Positions 1 through 5,305 of a stretch of 5,734 bases of DNA are shown here, piece by piece. The DNA is from Brevundimonas sp. UBA7635. Lineage in GTDB: Bacteria > Pseudomonadota > Alphaproteobacteria > Caulobacterales > Caulobacteraceae. The position numbers and the translations under genes were made by a program. The stretch covers positions 2,632-8,365 of the forward strand of contig DLIT01000037.1 in assembly GCA_002483865.1 (NCBI GenBank), read 5' to 3'. The notes below the pieces were generated by a model. The model searched no databases and was not told the origin of the DNA. It saw only the letters and a list, made by a program, of their open reading frames with translations. Each line of letters opens with the position of its first letter. Position 1 is the stretch's first letter.

Positions 1-860
1 CGGTCCCAGCAGTCGCCGTTCTTGCCGACGACAACGTCGAATTCCATGTCTGCATAGCAGTCATAAGGCATCGATTTGCGCAGGTCCCAGGCGATGTCCG
101 AACCGCGCAGCATGACGCCCGAGAAGCCCCAAGCCAGGGCTTCTTCCTTGGACACCACACCGATATCAACGTTGCGCTGCTTGAAGATGCGGTTCTCAGT
201 AACCAGGCTTTCGATGTCGGCCAGCTTGGACGGGAACTCGGCGCACCAGCGGCCGATGTCGTCGATCAGCTCGGGCGTCAGGTCCTGGTGGACGCCGCCC
301 GGACGGAAGTAGTTGGCGTGTAGACGAGCGCCACAGGCGCGCTCGTAGAAGACCATCAGCTTCTCGCGCTCCTCGTGGCCCCACAGCGGCGGGGTCAGGG
401 CGCCCACGTCCATGGCCTGCATGGTCGTGTTCAGAAGATGGTTCAGGATCCGGCCGATTTCCGAATACAGGACACGGATCAGCTGCCCGCGATAGGGCAC
501 GTCCAGGCCCAGCAGCCGCTCGATGGCCAGGCAGAAAGCGTGCTCCTGGTTCATCGGGGACACATAGTCCAGACGGTCCAGGTACGGGATGTTCTGCAGA
601 TAGGTCCGCGATTCCATCAGCTTTTCGGTACCGCGGTGCAGCAGGCCGATATGCGGATCAATGCGGGTGACCAGCTCGCCGTCCAGCTCAAGGATCAAAC
701 GAAGCACGCCGTGAGCGGCGGGGTGTTGCGGGCCAAAGTTGATGGTGAACTTGCGGTCGTCCATCTTGCGCGCGTGCGCCGTCAGGCCGTCCTCGTAGTC
801 CTCAAAGACATCAATGTCTGCGCCAAGCGGCGGTGCAAGGGTGTTGTGTGCGTCAGCCAT
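1..860 (-). CDS. nuoD: NADH-quinone oxidoreductase subunit D (complex I 49-kDa subunit), 3' end cut off by the window
   Basis: This is the 49-kDa subunit of respiratory complex I, a peripheral-arm protein that with NuoB forms the quinone-reduction site near cluster N2. The window holds the first 286 codons; family members have about 400 residues, so the C-terminal third lies outside. Family motifs are [12 protein letters not shown] (residues 43-54), [10 protein letters not shown] (72-81), [13 protein letters not shown] (95-107) and RPGGVHQDL (187-195). His50 and Tyr99 have the same spacing as the quinone-site His59/Tyr108 pair of the bovine subunit, as I recall that numbering. The ATG lies 5 bases after the nuoC stop, with GGGAG (871-875, minus strand) 10 bases upstream inside nuoC, so translation is probably coupled to nuoC. 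The first 35 residues are a variable acidic leader. C and D are separate genes, unlike the fused nuoCD of enterics. Identity is certain; only the 3' end is missing. Confidence 0.97.
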   Translation of the reverse strand, partial: MADAHNTLAPPLGADIDVFEDYEDGLTAHARKMDDRKFTINFGPQHPAAHGVLRLILELDGELVTRIDPHIGLLHRGTEKLMESRTYLQNIPYLDRLDYVSPMNQEHAFCLAIERLLGLDVPYRGQLIRVLYSEIGRILNHLLNTTMQAMDVGALTPPLWGHEEREKLMVFYERACGARLHANYFRPGGVHQDLTPELIDDIGRWCAEFPSKLADIESLVTENRIFKQRNVDIGVVSKEEALAWGFSGVMLRGSDIAWDLRKSMPYDCYADMEFDVVVGKNGDCWD

Positions 861-865
861 TAGAC

Positions 866-1489
866 TCAGGCTCCCGCTTTCTCGTCGCCCGGCAGGACCG
901 GTGCCGGATAGTCGGCCCCTTCCCACGGCGAGAGGAAGTCGAAGTTACGATATTCCTGGGCCAGCTTGACCGGCTCATAGACCACGCGCTTCTGCTCTTC
1001 GTCGTAACGGACCTCGACATAGCCCGTCATCGGGAAATCCTTGCGCAACGGGTGCCCCTGGAAACCATAGTCGGTCAGGATGCGGCGCATGTCCGGGTGA
1101 TCCGAGAAGATCATGCCATACATGTCAAAGGCTTCGCGCTCGAACCAGCCAGCCGACGGATAGACCGACGACACGCTGGGAACCGGCTGGACCTCATCGG
1201 TCGAGACCTTGACGCGCAGGCGAGCGGCACGGGTCAGCGACAGCAAGTGATACACCACCTCGAAGCGTTCCTTGCGGTCCGGATAGTCGGCACCGCAGAC
1301 GTCCAGACACTGCTGGAAGCCAAATTGATCACGCAGGGCCGTCATGACCTCGACGATCCGCTCACGCGGGGCGACCAGGGTCAGCTCGCCAAAAGCAACG
1401 ACGGCCTCGACACCGAGAGCCGCCACCATTTCCGTACCCAGGGGGGTCAGGGCCGATTCACGCTCAGCCACACGAATGAGTTCGCTCAT
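866..1489 (-). CDS. nuoC: NADH-quinone oxidoreductase subunit C (complex I 30-kDa subunit)
   Basis: This 207-residue protein is the 30-kDa subunit of the hydrophilic arm of complex I. It has no cofactor and packs against NuoD and NuoB. The family signature is clear: [18 protein letters not shown] (residues 116-133), then [19 protein letters not shown] (135-153) and [10 protein letters not shown] (156-165). The length fits the usual 200-odd residues of alphaproteobacterial NuoC. I chose the ATG at 1489 because it overlaps the nuoB stop as ATGA, the classic coupling arrangement, and because the in-frame sequence upstream of it is nuoB antiframe sequence with no NuoC similarity. GGGGA (1500-1504, minus strand) lies 10 bases upstream. 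The stop is followed after 5 bases by nuoD. The C-terminal tail after residue 185 is family-like ([13 protein letters not shown]). The gene is intact. Confidence 0.97.
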   Translation of the reverse strand: MSELIRVAERESALTPLGTEMVAALGVEAVVAFGELTLVAPRERIVEVMTALRDQFGFQQCLDVCGADYPDRKERFEVVYHLLSLTRAARLRVKVSTDEVQPVPSVSSVYPSAGWFEREAFDMYGMIFSDHPDMRRILTDYGFQGHPLRKDFPMTGYVEVRYDEEQKRVVYEPVKLAQEYRNFDFLSPWEGADYPAPVLPGDEKAGA

Positions 1490-2085
1490 CGTTCGATGGT
1501 CCCCGTGCGGCGAATCTTCTTCTGCAGTTGCAGGATGCCGTACAGCAGGGCTTCTGCGGTCGGCGGGCAACCCGGAACATAGACGTCGACCGGAACCACA
1601 CGATCGCAACCACGCACAACACTGTAGCTATAGTGGTAGTAGCCGCCGCCGTTGGCGCATGAGCCCATGGAGATGACGTAGCGCGGGTCCGGCATCTGGT
1701 CATAGACCTTGCGCAGGGCCGGAGCCATCTTGTTGGTCAGGGTGCCGGCGACGATCATCAGGTCCGACTGGCGCGGCGACCCACGCGGCGCGGTGCCGAA
1801 ACGCTCCAGGTCGAAGCGCGGCATCGAAAGGTGGATCATCTCCACGGCGCAGCAGGCCAGGCCAAAGGACATCCACATCAGCGAACCGGTACGGGCCCAG
1901 TTGATGACGTCGTCCAGCGAGGTCGTCAGGAAGCCCTGCTCACCGACCTCGGTGTTCACGGCCTCAAAGAACTTGTCGTGGATCTTGGGATCATACCCCT
2001 CCACGGTCGAGCGCGCAGCGCTACCCGCTGGCACCAGAGGCGAAGCCGGCGCGATAACCGACGACGAAGGTGTGATCACTGCCAT
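1486..2085 (-). CDS. nuoB: NADH-quinone oxidoreductase subunit B (complex I PSST subunit, cluster N2 carrier)
   Basis: This 199-residue protein is the complex I subunit that binds the terminal [4Fe-4S] cluster N2, which hands electrons to quinone. The four expected ligands are visible: tandem Cys78-Cys79 in [10 protein letters not shown], Cys143 in MGSCANGGG and Cys173 in [12 protein letters not shown]. The additional conserved Cys160 of GCDRVVPVD is also present. Residues 1-30 form an Ala/Pro/Ser-rich leader that varies in the family. I prefer the ATG at 2085 because AAGGGAG (2093-2099, minus strand) sits 7 bases upstream. An in-frame ATG at 2106 would add seven residues but has no comparable ribosome site. 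The start overlaps the last 10 bases of nuoA, and the TGA overlaps the nuoC ATG by 4 bases, so A, B and C look translationally coupled. The gene is intact. Confidence 0.97.
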   Translation of the reverse strand: MAVITPSSSVIAPASPLVPAGSAARSTVEGYDPKIHDKFFEAVNTEVGEQGFLTTSLDDVINWARTGSLMWMSFGLACCAVEMIHLSMPRFDLERFGTAPRGSPRQSDLMIVAGTLTNKMAPALRKVYDQMPDPRYVISMGSCANGGGYYHYSYSVVRGCDRVVPVDVYVPGCPPTAEALLYGILQLQKKIRRTGTIER

Positions 2086-2453
2086 TCGAGTGCTCCCTTC
2101 TTCCATTCGTAGATAAAGCCCACGGTCAGGACGCCGAGGAAGACCATCATCGACCAAAAGGCGAACACCATGCCCCCGGTCGACAGGTCGAACATCGACA
2201 CGGCCCACGGGAACAGGAAGGCGATTTCCAGGTCGAAAATGATGAACAGGATCGACACCAGATAGAACCGGACGTCGAACTTCATCCGGGCATCGTCAAA
2301 GGCGTTGAACCCGCACTCATAGGCCGACAGCTTTTCAGTGTCGGGATTTTTCGGTGCCAGAGCCCAGGCGGCCAGCATGAAGCCAAGACCAAGGACGGCG
2401 GCGATCGCCAGAAAGATGACGATCGGAAGGTATTCGAGAAGAAATTCGTTCAT
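2076..2453 (-). CDS. nuoA: NADH-quinone oxidoreductase subunit A (complex I ND3 subunit)
   Basis: This 125-residue inner-membrane protein is the ND3 subunit of complex I, placed where the membrane arm meets the quinone-site subunits. Three hydrophobic helices are visible, near residues 9-33, 63-84 and 92-114. The family motifs are LSAYECGF (residues 42-49), with the loop cysteine Cys47, and [19 protein letters not shown] (58-76) with the buried acidic residues of the second helix. The start at 2453 gives the usual family length. The longer open frame reaching 2531 would add a basic, non-family leader. A GCGAGG element (2463-2468, minus strand) lies 9 bases upstream. It is the first gene of the nuo operon here, facing away from the AbgT transporter gene across 210 bases. 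Its last 10 bases overlap nuoB. The gene is intact. Confidence 0.96.
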   Translation of the reverse strand: MNEFLLEYLPIVIFLAIAAVLGLGFMLAAWALAPKNPDTEKLSAYECGFNAFDDARMKFDVRFYLVSILFIIFDLEIAFLFPWAVSMFDLSTGGMVFAFWSMMVFLGVLTVGFIYEWKKGALEWQ

Positions 2454-2550
2454 TTCGAGCTGCCTCGCCCGCCGAGGGAGGGGGCGGAATCGGGGCTTCT
2501 TAGACCCAACCTCGCCAGGGTTCAAACCCATGTCGACAAAGGTTTTTCAT

Positions 2551-2565
2551 TGAGAATGGTTCGCA
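2551..2565. promoter_or_regulatory. Fur-box-like dyad between nuoA and the AbgT gene
   Basis: The 15 bases TGAGAATGGTTCGCA match the 7-1-7 Fur pattern TGATAATnATTATCA at 11 of 14 defined positions. One base wider, it forms TTGAGAA-TGG-TTCGCAA, a 7-base dyad with one mismatch. It lies 97 bases upstream of the nuoA start and 98 upstream of the AbgT start, so it could act on either gene. My recollection is that respiratory and iron-sulfur protein genes belong to the Fur regulon of Caulobacter crescentus, which would fit nuo as target. I could not place a convincing -35/-10 pair for either gene in the 210-base gap, so the effect (activation or repression) cannot be inferred. Confidence 0.5.
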
Positions 2566-2663
2566 AGCCTTCGCGCGTTTTGCCGCAGCCTAAAAGATTG
2601 CCAGGTTGACCATGGATACCTGACAGTGCGCGCCGCCTTTCATTCCCTGCCGGAAAGCCCTGA

Positions 2664-4229
2664 ATGAGCCTGTCTGCTCGGTTGCTGAACTCCATTGAAC
2701 GCATCGGCAATCGTCTGCCGGACCCCGTTTTTCTCTTTCTGTGGTTGATCTTAGGCCTGGTTGTCCTGAGCCTGATCGGGTCAGCCCTGGGCTGGTCCGC
2801 CGTCAATCCAGTGACTGGCGTAGTGCTCCAGGCAGAAAGCCTTCTTTCACCGGGGAATCTTGAAAAGCTTTTCATCGGAATGCCACGCACTCTGGCCGAC
2901 TTTCCGCCTCTCGGGATTGTGATCACAATTATTTACGGTGCCTCGGTCGCTGAGCGAACCGGACTCTTTCAAACTGCCATCCGGGGAGCGCTTTTGAATG
3001 CACCGCGCTTCATCCTCACGCCGATCGTGGTCATCACAGGCATGGTGTCGCACCACGCCTCTGATGCCTCATATGTGGTGGTCATTCCACTAGCGGCTGT
3101 CATTTTTGCCGCTGCGGGTCGCCATCCCCTCGCCGGTCTGGCCGCTGGCTTCGCGGCTGTATCGGGCGGCTATGCAGGCAATCTCTTTCCTGGAGCCAGT
3201 GACGCCCTGATCCTGGGTATTACCGAACCGGCCGCCCACCTGATCGACCCGACCTATGCCGTCAGCATCGCGGGCAACTGGTTCTTCATCATCGGCGTGG
3301 TCATCGTCTTTACCCCGATTGTCTGGTTCCTGACCGACCGGGTCATCGAGCCGCGCCTGGGGCCCTGGGTGACTCACGACGCCGCCCCGGTCACGACCGA
3401 GGAGCGTAATCCGCTGACCGCAGCCGAGAAGCGCGGCCTTGTCTATGCCGGTCTGACCATCCTGGGCACAATCGCGCTTTGGACCGCCATCACCTTCCTG
3501 CCCGGCTCGCCCTTCGTCGATGCCGCCGCCGAGCCTGAGCAGAAGTTCAACCCCCTTTATCGCTCCCTGGTCGCCTTCTTTGCCCTGACCTTCTTTGGCG
3601 CAGGCGCGGCCTATGGCGTCGGTTCGGGCACGATCCAGTCCCACCATGACCTGGTGCGGATGATGCGCGAGGGAATCAGCCAGCTGGCTCCCTACATCGT
3701 CCTGGCCTTTTTCGCCGCCCACTTCGTGGCCATGTTCAACTGGTCGGGCCTCGGCCCCATCCTGGCCGTCAATGCGGCTGCGGGACTTCAGAGCCTGTCC
3801 CTGCCCGCCCCGCTGCTGCTGATCGTGGTCGTGCTGGTTTCTTGCGTCTTTGACCTGTTCATCGGCTCCGCCTCGGCCAAGTGGTCCGCCCTGGCCCCGA
3901 TCGTCGTGCCCATGTTCATGCTCTTGGGCATCAGCCCCGAAATGACCACGGCCGCCTATCGCATGGGCGACAGCGTCACCAACATCGCCACCCCGCTGAT
4001 GAGCTATTTCCCGCTGATCCTGACCTTCGCCCAGCGCTGGGATCCTCGCTTTGGCCTGGGCTCGCTGATGGCGACCATGCTGCCCTATGCCGGGGCCTTC
4101 CTGGTGGCGGGCCTGATCATGGTCGCCGCCTGGGTTGCGCTGGATCTGCCGCTGGGGCCGGGCGTGGGCGTTCACTACGAACTGCCTGCCGCTGCCAGCG
4201 CCCCCGCTGCACTGCCAAGCTCCAACTAA
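2664..4229 (+). CDS. abgT: AbgT-family transporter (p-aminobenzoyl-glutamate / antimetabolite transporter)
   Basis: This 521-residue inner-membrane protein belongs to the AbgT family. E. coli AbgT imports p-aminobenzoyl-glutamate, a folate breakdown product, while the MtrF and YdaH members are reported to export sulfonamides and folate-related compounds. The N-terminal IERIGNRLPDPVFLF (residues 11-25) is typical. About nine to ten hydrophobic segments follow, plus re-entrant hairpin regions. The most conserved block is FIGSASAKWSALAPIVVP (399-416) followed by YRMGDSVTNIATPLMSY (432-448). Asp180, Trp407, Pro425, Arg433 and Asp436 have the spacing of the functional residues reported for MtrF (193, 420, 438, 446, 449, from memory). 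The start is fixed on its upstream side by an in-frame TGA directly before the ATG; GGAAAG (2652-2657) lies 6 bases upstream. No abgA/abgB hydrolase gene is adjacent, so the direction of transport and the substrate are open. No clear terminator follows the stop. Confidence 0.93.
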   Translation: MSLSARLLNSIERIGNRLPDPVFLFLWLILGLVVLSLIGSALGWSAVNPVTGVVLQAESLLSPGNLEKLFIGMPRTLADFPPLGIVITIIYGASVAERTGLFQTAIRGALLNAPRFILTPIVVITGMVSHHASDASYVVVIPLAAVIFAAAGRHPLAGLAAGFAAVSGGYAGNLFPGASDALILGITEPAAHLIDPTYAVSIAGNWFFIIGVVIVFTPIVWFLTDRVIEPRLGPWVTHDAAPVTTEERNPLTAAEKRGLVYAGLTILGTIALWTAITFLPGSPFVDAAAEPEQKFNPLYRSLVAFFALTFFGAGAAYGVGSGTIQSHHDLVRMMREGISQLAPYIVLAFFAAHFVAMFNWSGLGPILAVNAAAGLQSLSLPAPLLLIVVVLVSCVFDLFIGSASAKWSALAPIVVPMFMLLGISPEMTTAAYRMGDSVTNIATPLMSYFPLILTFAQRWDPRFGLGSLMATMLPYAGAFLVAGLIMVAAWVALDLPLGPGVGVHYELPAAASAPAALPSSN

Positions 4230-4252
4230 CAGAGGTCATTGGAAAATTTCAC

Positions 4253-4261
4253 TTATCCACA
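4253..4261 (+). promoter_or_regulatory. Consensus DnaA box upstream of the tRNA-Asp promoter
   Basis: TTATCCACA is an exact match to the consensus high-affinity DnaA box. It ends 10 bases before the -35 element of the tRNA-Asp promoter, in the 118-base gap after the AbgT gene. A perfect 9-mer on either strand is expected only about once in 130 kb of random sequence, so a chance hit in this window is unlikely but not excluded. I saw no second box or AT-rich unwinding element beside it, so this is not a replication origin. A transcriptional or DnaA-titrating role is inference. Confidence 0.45.
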
Positions 4262-4271
4262 GACTGGCAGA

Positions 4272-4301
4272 TTGACACTTCCGGGAGCACCCCCCTATAC
4301 A
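4272..4301 (+). promoter_or_regulatory. Promoter of tRNA-Asp
   Basis: A perfect -35 TTGACA (4272-4277) is followed after 18 bases by TATACA (4296-4301). This predicts a start near 4308, about 40 bases before the mature tRNA 5' end, which is a normal stable-RNA leader length. The GC-rich run CCGCGGCGG lies just after the predicted start. This is the best promoter match in the window. Confidence 0.75.
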
Positions 4302-4347
4302 CCGCTCATCGCCGCGGCGGACTTCACCGCCCCGCAGCGATCGCCAA

Positions 4348-4424
4348 GCGGGTGTAGCTCAGTTGGTTAGAGTGCCGGCCTGTCACGCCGGAGGTCGCGG
4401 GTTCGAGCCCCGTCACTCGCGCCA
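4348..4424 (+). tRNA. tRNA-Asp (anticodon GUC)
   Basis: This is a 77-base tRNA gene with CCA encoded. The acceptor stem GCGGGTG pairs with CACTCGC (4414-4420), with one G-U pair. The discriminator is G (4421), the aspartate identity base. The anticodon stem CCGGC/GCCGG encloses loop CTGTCAC with anticodon GTC at 4382-4384. The T arm has GCGGG, TTCGAGC, CCCGT. It has its own promoter upstream. The 3' end is the left arm of a 15-base inverted repeat described separately. Confidence 0.97.
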
Positions 4425-4456
4425 TTCTCTTTGTTCCTTATAAAGAGAATGGCGCG
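4418..4456 (+). repeat. 15-base perfect inverted repeat covering the tRNA-Asp 3' end
   Basis: The left arm CGCGCCATTCTCTTT (4418-4432) contains the last acceptor bases, the discriminator, CCA and eight trailer bases. The right arm AAAGAGAATGGCGCG (4442-4456) is its exact reverse complement, with a 9-base loop. If the acceptor stem folds first, 12 pairs of the hairpin remain (4421-4432 with 4442-4453). No T-run follows the right arm, so it is not a textbook intrinsic terminator, though it may help end or process the transcript. Confidence 0.7.
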
Positions 4457-4525
4457 CCACCGCTTTTCAGATTTCCAGTCAATCCAGCTCTTATTTCAAG
4501 GCCACTCTTCCCGAGCCCGATCGGG

Positions 4526-4702
4526 ATGGCCGATGCTTTCGCTGTTCTGGAAAACCATCCGTGGACGGCCACGGATATCATGGCGAAGTCCCTGCCCTAT
4601 CTCCGGGCCTGCCTACCTGCTCCCTGCCTGCTGCCAGACACACAACATCGGCCAGAATCAGAAAATCCCGCGCCGGTCGAGCGCAGGGCGAGCATCTCGT
4701 GA
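4526..4702 (+). pseudogene. 58-codon ORF, possible fragment of an acetylglutamate kinase N-terminus
   Basis: An ATG ORF of 58 codons lies in the 260-base gap between tRNA-Asp and the first tRNA-Gln. Residues 13-27 read WTATDIMAKSLPYLR, which resembles the region just before the KYGG nucleotide motif of alphaproteobacterial ArgB. After residue 28 the similarity stops: the expected glycine-rich KYGGHAM segment is absent in all three forward frames, and the remaining residues are Pro/Ser/Glu-rich and not family-like. There is no ribosome-binding site; instead the 10-base palindrome CCCGATCGGG (4516-4525) directly precedes the ATG. A 7-base hairpin (4558-4575) lies inside. Either it is a short gene remnant next to a tRNA gene, or the ORF is fortuitous. 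The similarity is from memory and short, so I am not sure of it. Confidence 0.25.
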
Positions 4703-4716
4703 GAGAAGAAGGAAAG

Positions 4717-4790
4717 TGGCTGGGGAACTAGGACTCGAACCTAGAATGACGGTACCAAAAACCGTAGTGTTACCATTACACCATTCCCCA
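4717..4790 (-). tRNA. tRNA-Gln (anticodon UUG), promoter-distal copy
   Basis: This is a 74-base gene with CCA encoded. On the minus strand the acceptor stem TGGGGAA pairs with TTCCCCA, giving the U1-A72 pair usual for bacterial tRNA-Gln, and the discriminator is G. The anticodon stem ACGGT/ACCGT encloses loop TTTTGGT with anticodon TTG (4756-4758). The T arm contains GGTTCGAGTCC. It is identical to the copy at 4851-4924 and lies 60 bases downstream of it. No separate promoter is evident in that spacer, so it is probably co-transcribed. Confidence 0.97.
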
Positions 4791-4806
4791 GCAGGCCAGA
4801 CATAAA

Positions 4807-4825
4807 GTGCCCTTCAGAAGGGCAC
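4807..4825 (-). terminator. Hairpin between the two tRNA-Gln copies, possible weak terminator
   Basis: GTGCCCTT and AAGGGCAC form a perfect 8-base stem with a 3-base loop. On the minus strand the stem is followed by TTTATG, a short T-run only. It lies 25 bases after the upstream tRNA-Gln in transcription order. It may attenuate transcription into the second copy or mark a processing boundary. The weak T-run argues against full termination. Confidence 0.4.
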
Positions 4826-4850
4826 CTGTCGGCATTATCCGTACAGGAAG

Positions 4851-4924
4851 TGGCTGGGGAACTAGGACTCGAACCTAGAATGACGGTACCAAAAACCGTA
4901 GTGTTACCATTACACCATTCCCCA
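4851..4924 (-). tRNA. tRNA-Gln (anticodon UUG), promoter-proximal copy
   Basis: This gene is base-for-base identical to the tRNA-Gln at 4717-4790: 74 bases, CCA encoded, anticodon TTG at 4890-4892, U1-A72 acceptor pair and G discriminator. It is first in transcription order, about 43 bases after the -10 element at 4967-4972. A GC-rich hairpin, CGCCGC/GCGGCG (4941-4957), sits in its leader. The UUG anticodon reads CAA and, by wobble, CAG; a CUG isoacceptor is not in this window. Confidence 0.97.
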
Positions 4925-4966
4925 GCAGGATAGGTGTTCCCGCCGCGCTGGGCGGCGAGGAGCGTT

Positions 4967-4995
4967 GAAATAGGCCAAGCCTTTTCACGATGCAA
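4967..4995 (-). promoter_or_regulatory. Promoter of the tRNA-Gln pair
   Basis: On the minus strand TTGCAT (4990-4995) is separated by 17 bases from TATTTC (4967-4972). The extended -10, CCTATTTC, resembles the Caulobacter housekeeping form GCTANAWC as I remember it. The predicted start is near 4960, leaving a leader of about 35 bases before the tRNA. The -35 is imperfect. Confidence 0.5.
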
Positions 4996-5056
4996 GCCCC
5001 GAAATTGAAAGAATTTTCAGCGATCATCGTCCCGCTTAAAAGTTTGAAATCAGGGC

Positions 5057-5085
5057 TTGATCGCCAAAAAAGTCGGTTCTATAAG
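5057..5085 (+). promoter_or_regulatory. Promoter of tRNA-Pro
   Basis: TTGATC (5057-5062), a 17-base spacer and TATAAG (5080-5085) form a good sigma70-type promoter. The predicted start is near 5092, about 45 bases before the tRNA. It is divergent from the tRNA-Gln promoter, with 61 bases between the two -35 elements. The leader contains the small palindrome GGCCTTATGGCC (5109-5120). Confidence 0.65.
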
Positions 5086-5136
5086 CCCACTCCTCGGCGG
5101 CGGGCACGGCCTTATGGCCCCGCTACCAAGAAAAGT

Positions 5137-5213
5137 CGGAGTGTGGCTCAGCCTGGTAGAGCACTGCGTTCGGGACGCAGGGGTCGGAGGTTCGAATCCT
5201 CTCACTCCGACCA
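5137..5213 (+). tRNA. tRNA-Pro (anticodon CGG)
   Basis: This is a 77-base gene with CCA encoded. The acceptor stem CGGAGTG pairs with CACTCCG (5203-5209), and the discriminator is A. C1-G72 with A73 is the bacterial proline pattern. The anticodon stem CTGCG/CGCAG encloses TTCGGGA with anticodon CGG at 5171-5173. The T arm reads GGAGG, TTCGAAT, CCTCT. It reads the codon CCG, which is heavily used in GC-rich genomes. A promoter lies upstream and a strong terminator downstream. Confidence 0.97.
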
Positions 5214-5217
5214 TTCT

Positions 5218-5237
5218 TTTCAGATATGCGTCTGAAA
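5218..5237 (+). other. Small hairpin in the tRNA-Pro trailer
   Basis: TTTCAGA (5218-5224) and TCTGAAA (5231-5237) form a perfect 7-base stem with a 6-base loop, starting 4 bases after the CCA end. It lies between the tRNA and its terminator and could guide 3' processing of the precursor. The role is inference. Confidence 0.4.
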
Positions 5238-5248
5238 TCCCGAGCATT

Positions 5249-5280
5249 AAAAGCACCGCTCCTCCGGAGCGGTGCTTTTT
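5249..5280 (+). terminator. Rho-independent terminator of tRNA-Pro
   Basis: AAAAGCACCGCTCC (5249-5262) pairs perfectly with GGAGCGGTGCTTTT (5266-5279) around loop TCC. The right arm ends in TTTTT (5276-5280). This is a strong intrinsic terminator for plus-strand transcripts. The matching A-run on the left also gives a T-run on the minus strand, so it could work in both directions. It insulates the tRNA gene from the DUF924 gene that starts 25 bases on. Confidence 0.9.
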
Positions 5281-5305
5281 GCTTGTGGGCCGCTATCATG
5301 GCCTC

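Larger units (their letters stand above)
4714..4929. repeat. 82-base identical direct repeat carrying the two tRNA-Gln genes
   Basis: Bases 4714-4795 and 4848-4929 are identical, at an offset of 134 bases. The identity covers the whole tRNA-Gln gene but only 3 bases beyond its CCA end and 5 bases beyond its 5' end, after which the flanks differ completely. This points to a local tandem duplication whose flanks have diverged, or to gene conversion keeping the two tRNAs identical. Confidence 0.9.

Noticed and set aside
375..1582. Plus-strand ORFs of 162 and 249 codons across nuoD and nuoC
   Set aside because: They are shadows of the nuo genes; the minus strand carries full family motifs in both regions.
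2518..2529. GGGTTCAAACCC, resembling a tRNA T arm, between nuoA and the AbgT gene
   Set aside because: No acceptor, D or anticodon stems can be drawn around it on either strand. It is a short dyad in the nuo leader at most.
2598..2630. TTGCCA and TTGACC as -35 elements for the AbgT gene
   Set aside because: No acceptable -10 element lies 16-18 bases downstream of either, so I did not call a promoter.
3090..4175. A 361-codon open frame on the minus strand opposite the AbgT gene
   Set aside because: Its product is rich in Gly, Asp, His, Gln and Arg with no domain, as expected for the antisense of GC-rich membrane-protein codons. The plus-strand frame is a clear AbgT protein.
4463..5225. The 10-mer CTTTTCAGAT downstream of both tRNA-Asp (4463) and tRNA-Pro (5216)
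   Set aside because: It is short, differently placed relative to the two genes, and part of a hairpin only in the second case. It does not support an attachment-site duplication.
4348..5290. The tRNA island as an integrated-element insertion site
   Set aside because: No integrase gene, no direct repeat of a tRNA 3' end and no phage-like genes are present in the window. The only repeated tRNA sequence is the tRNA-Gln duplication.
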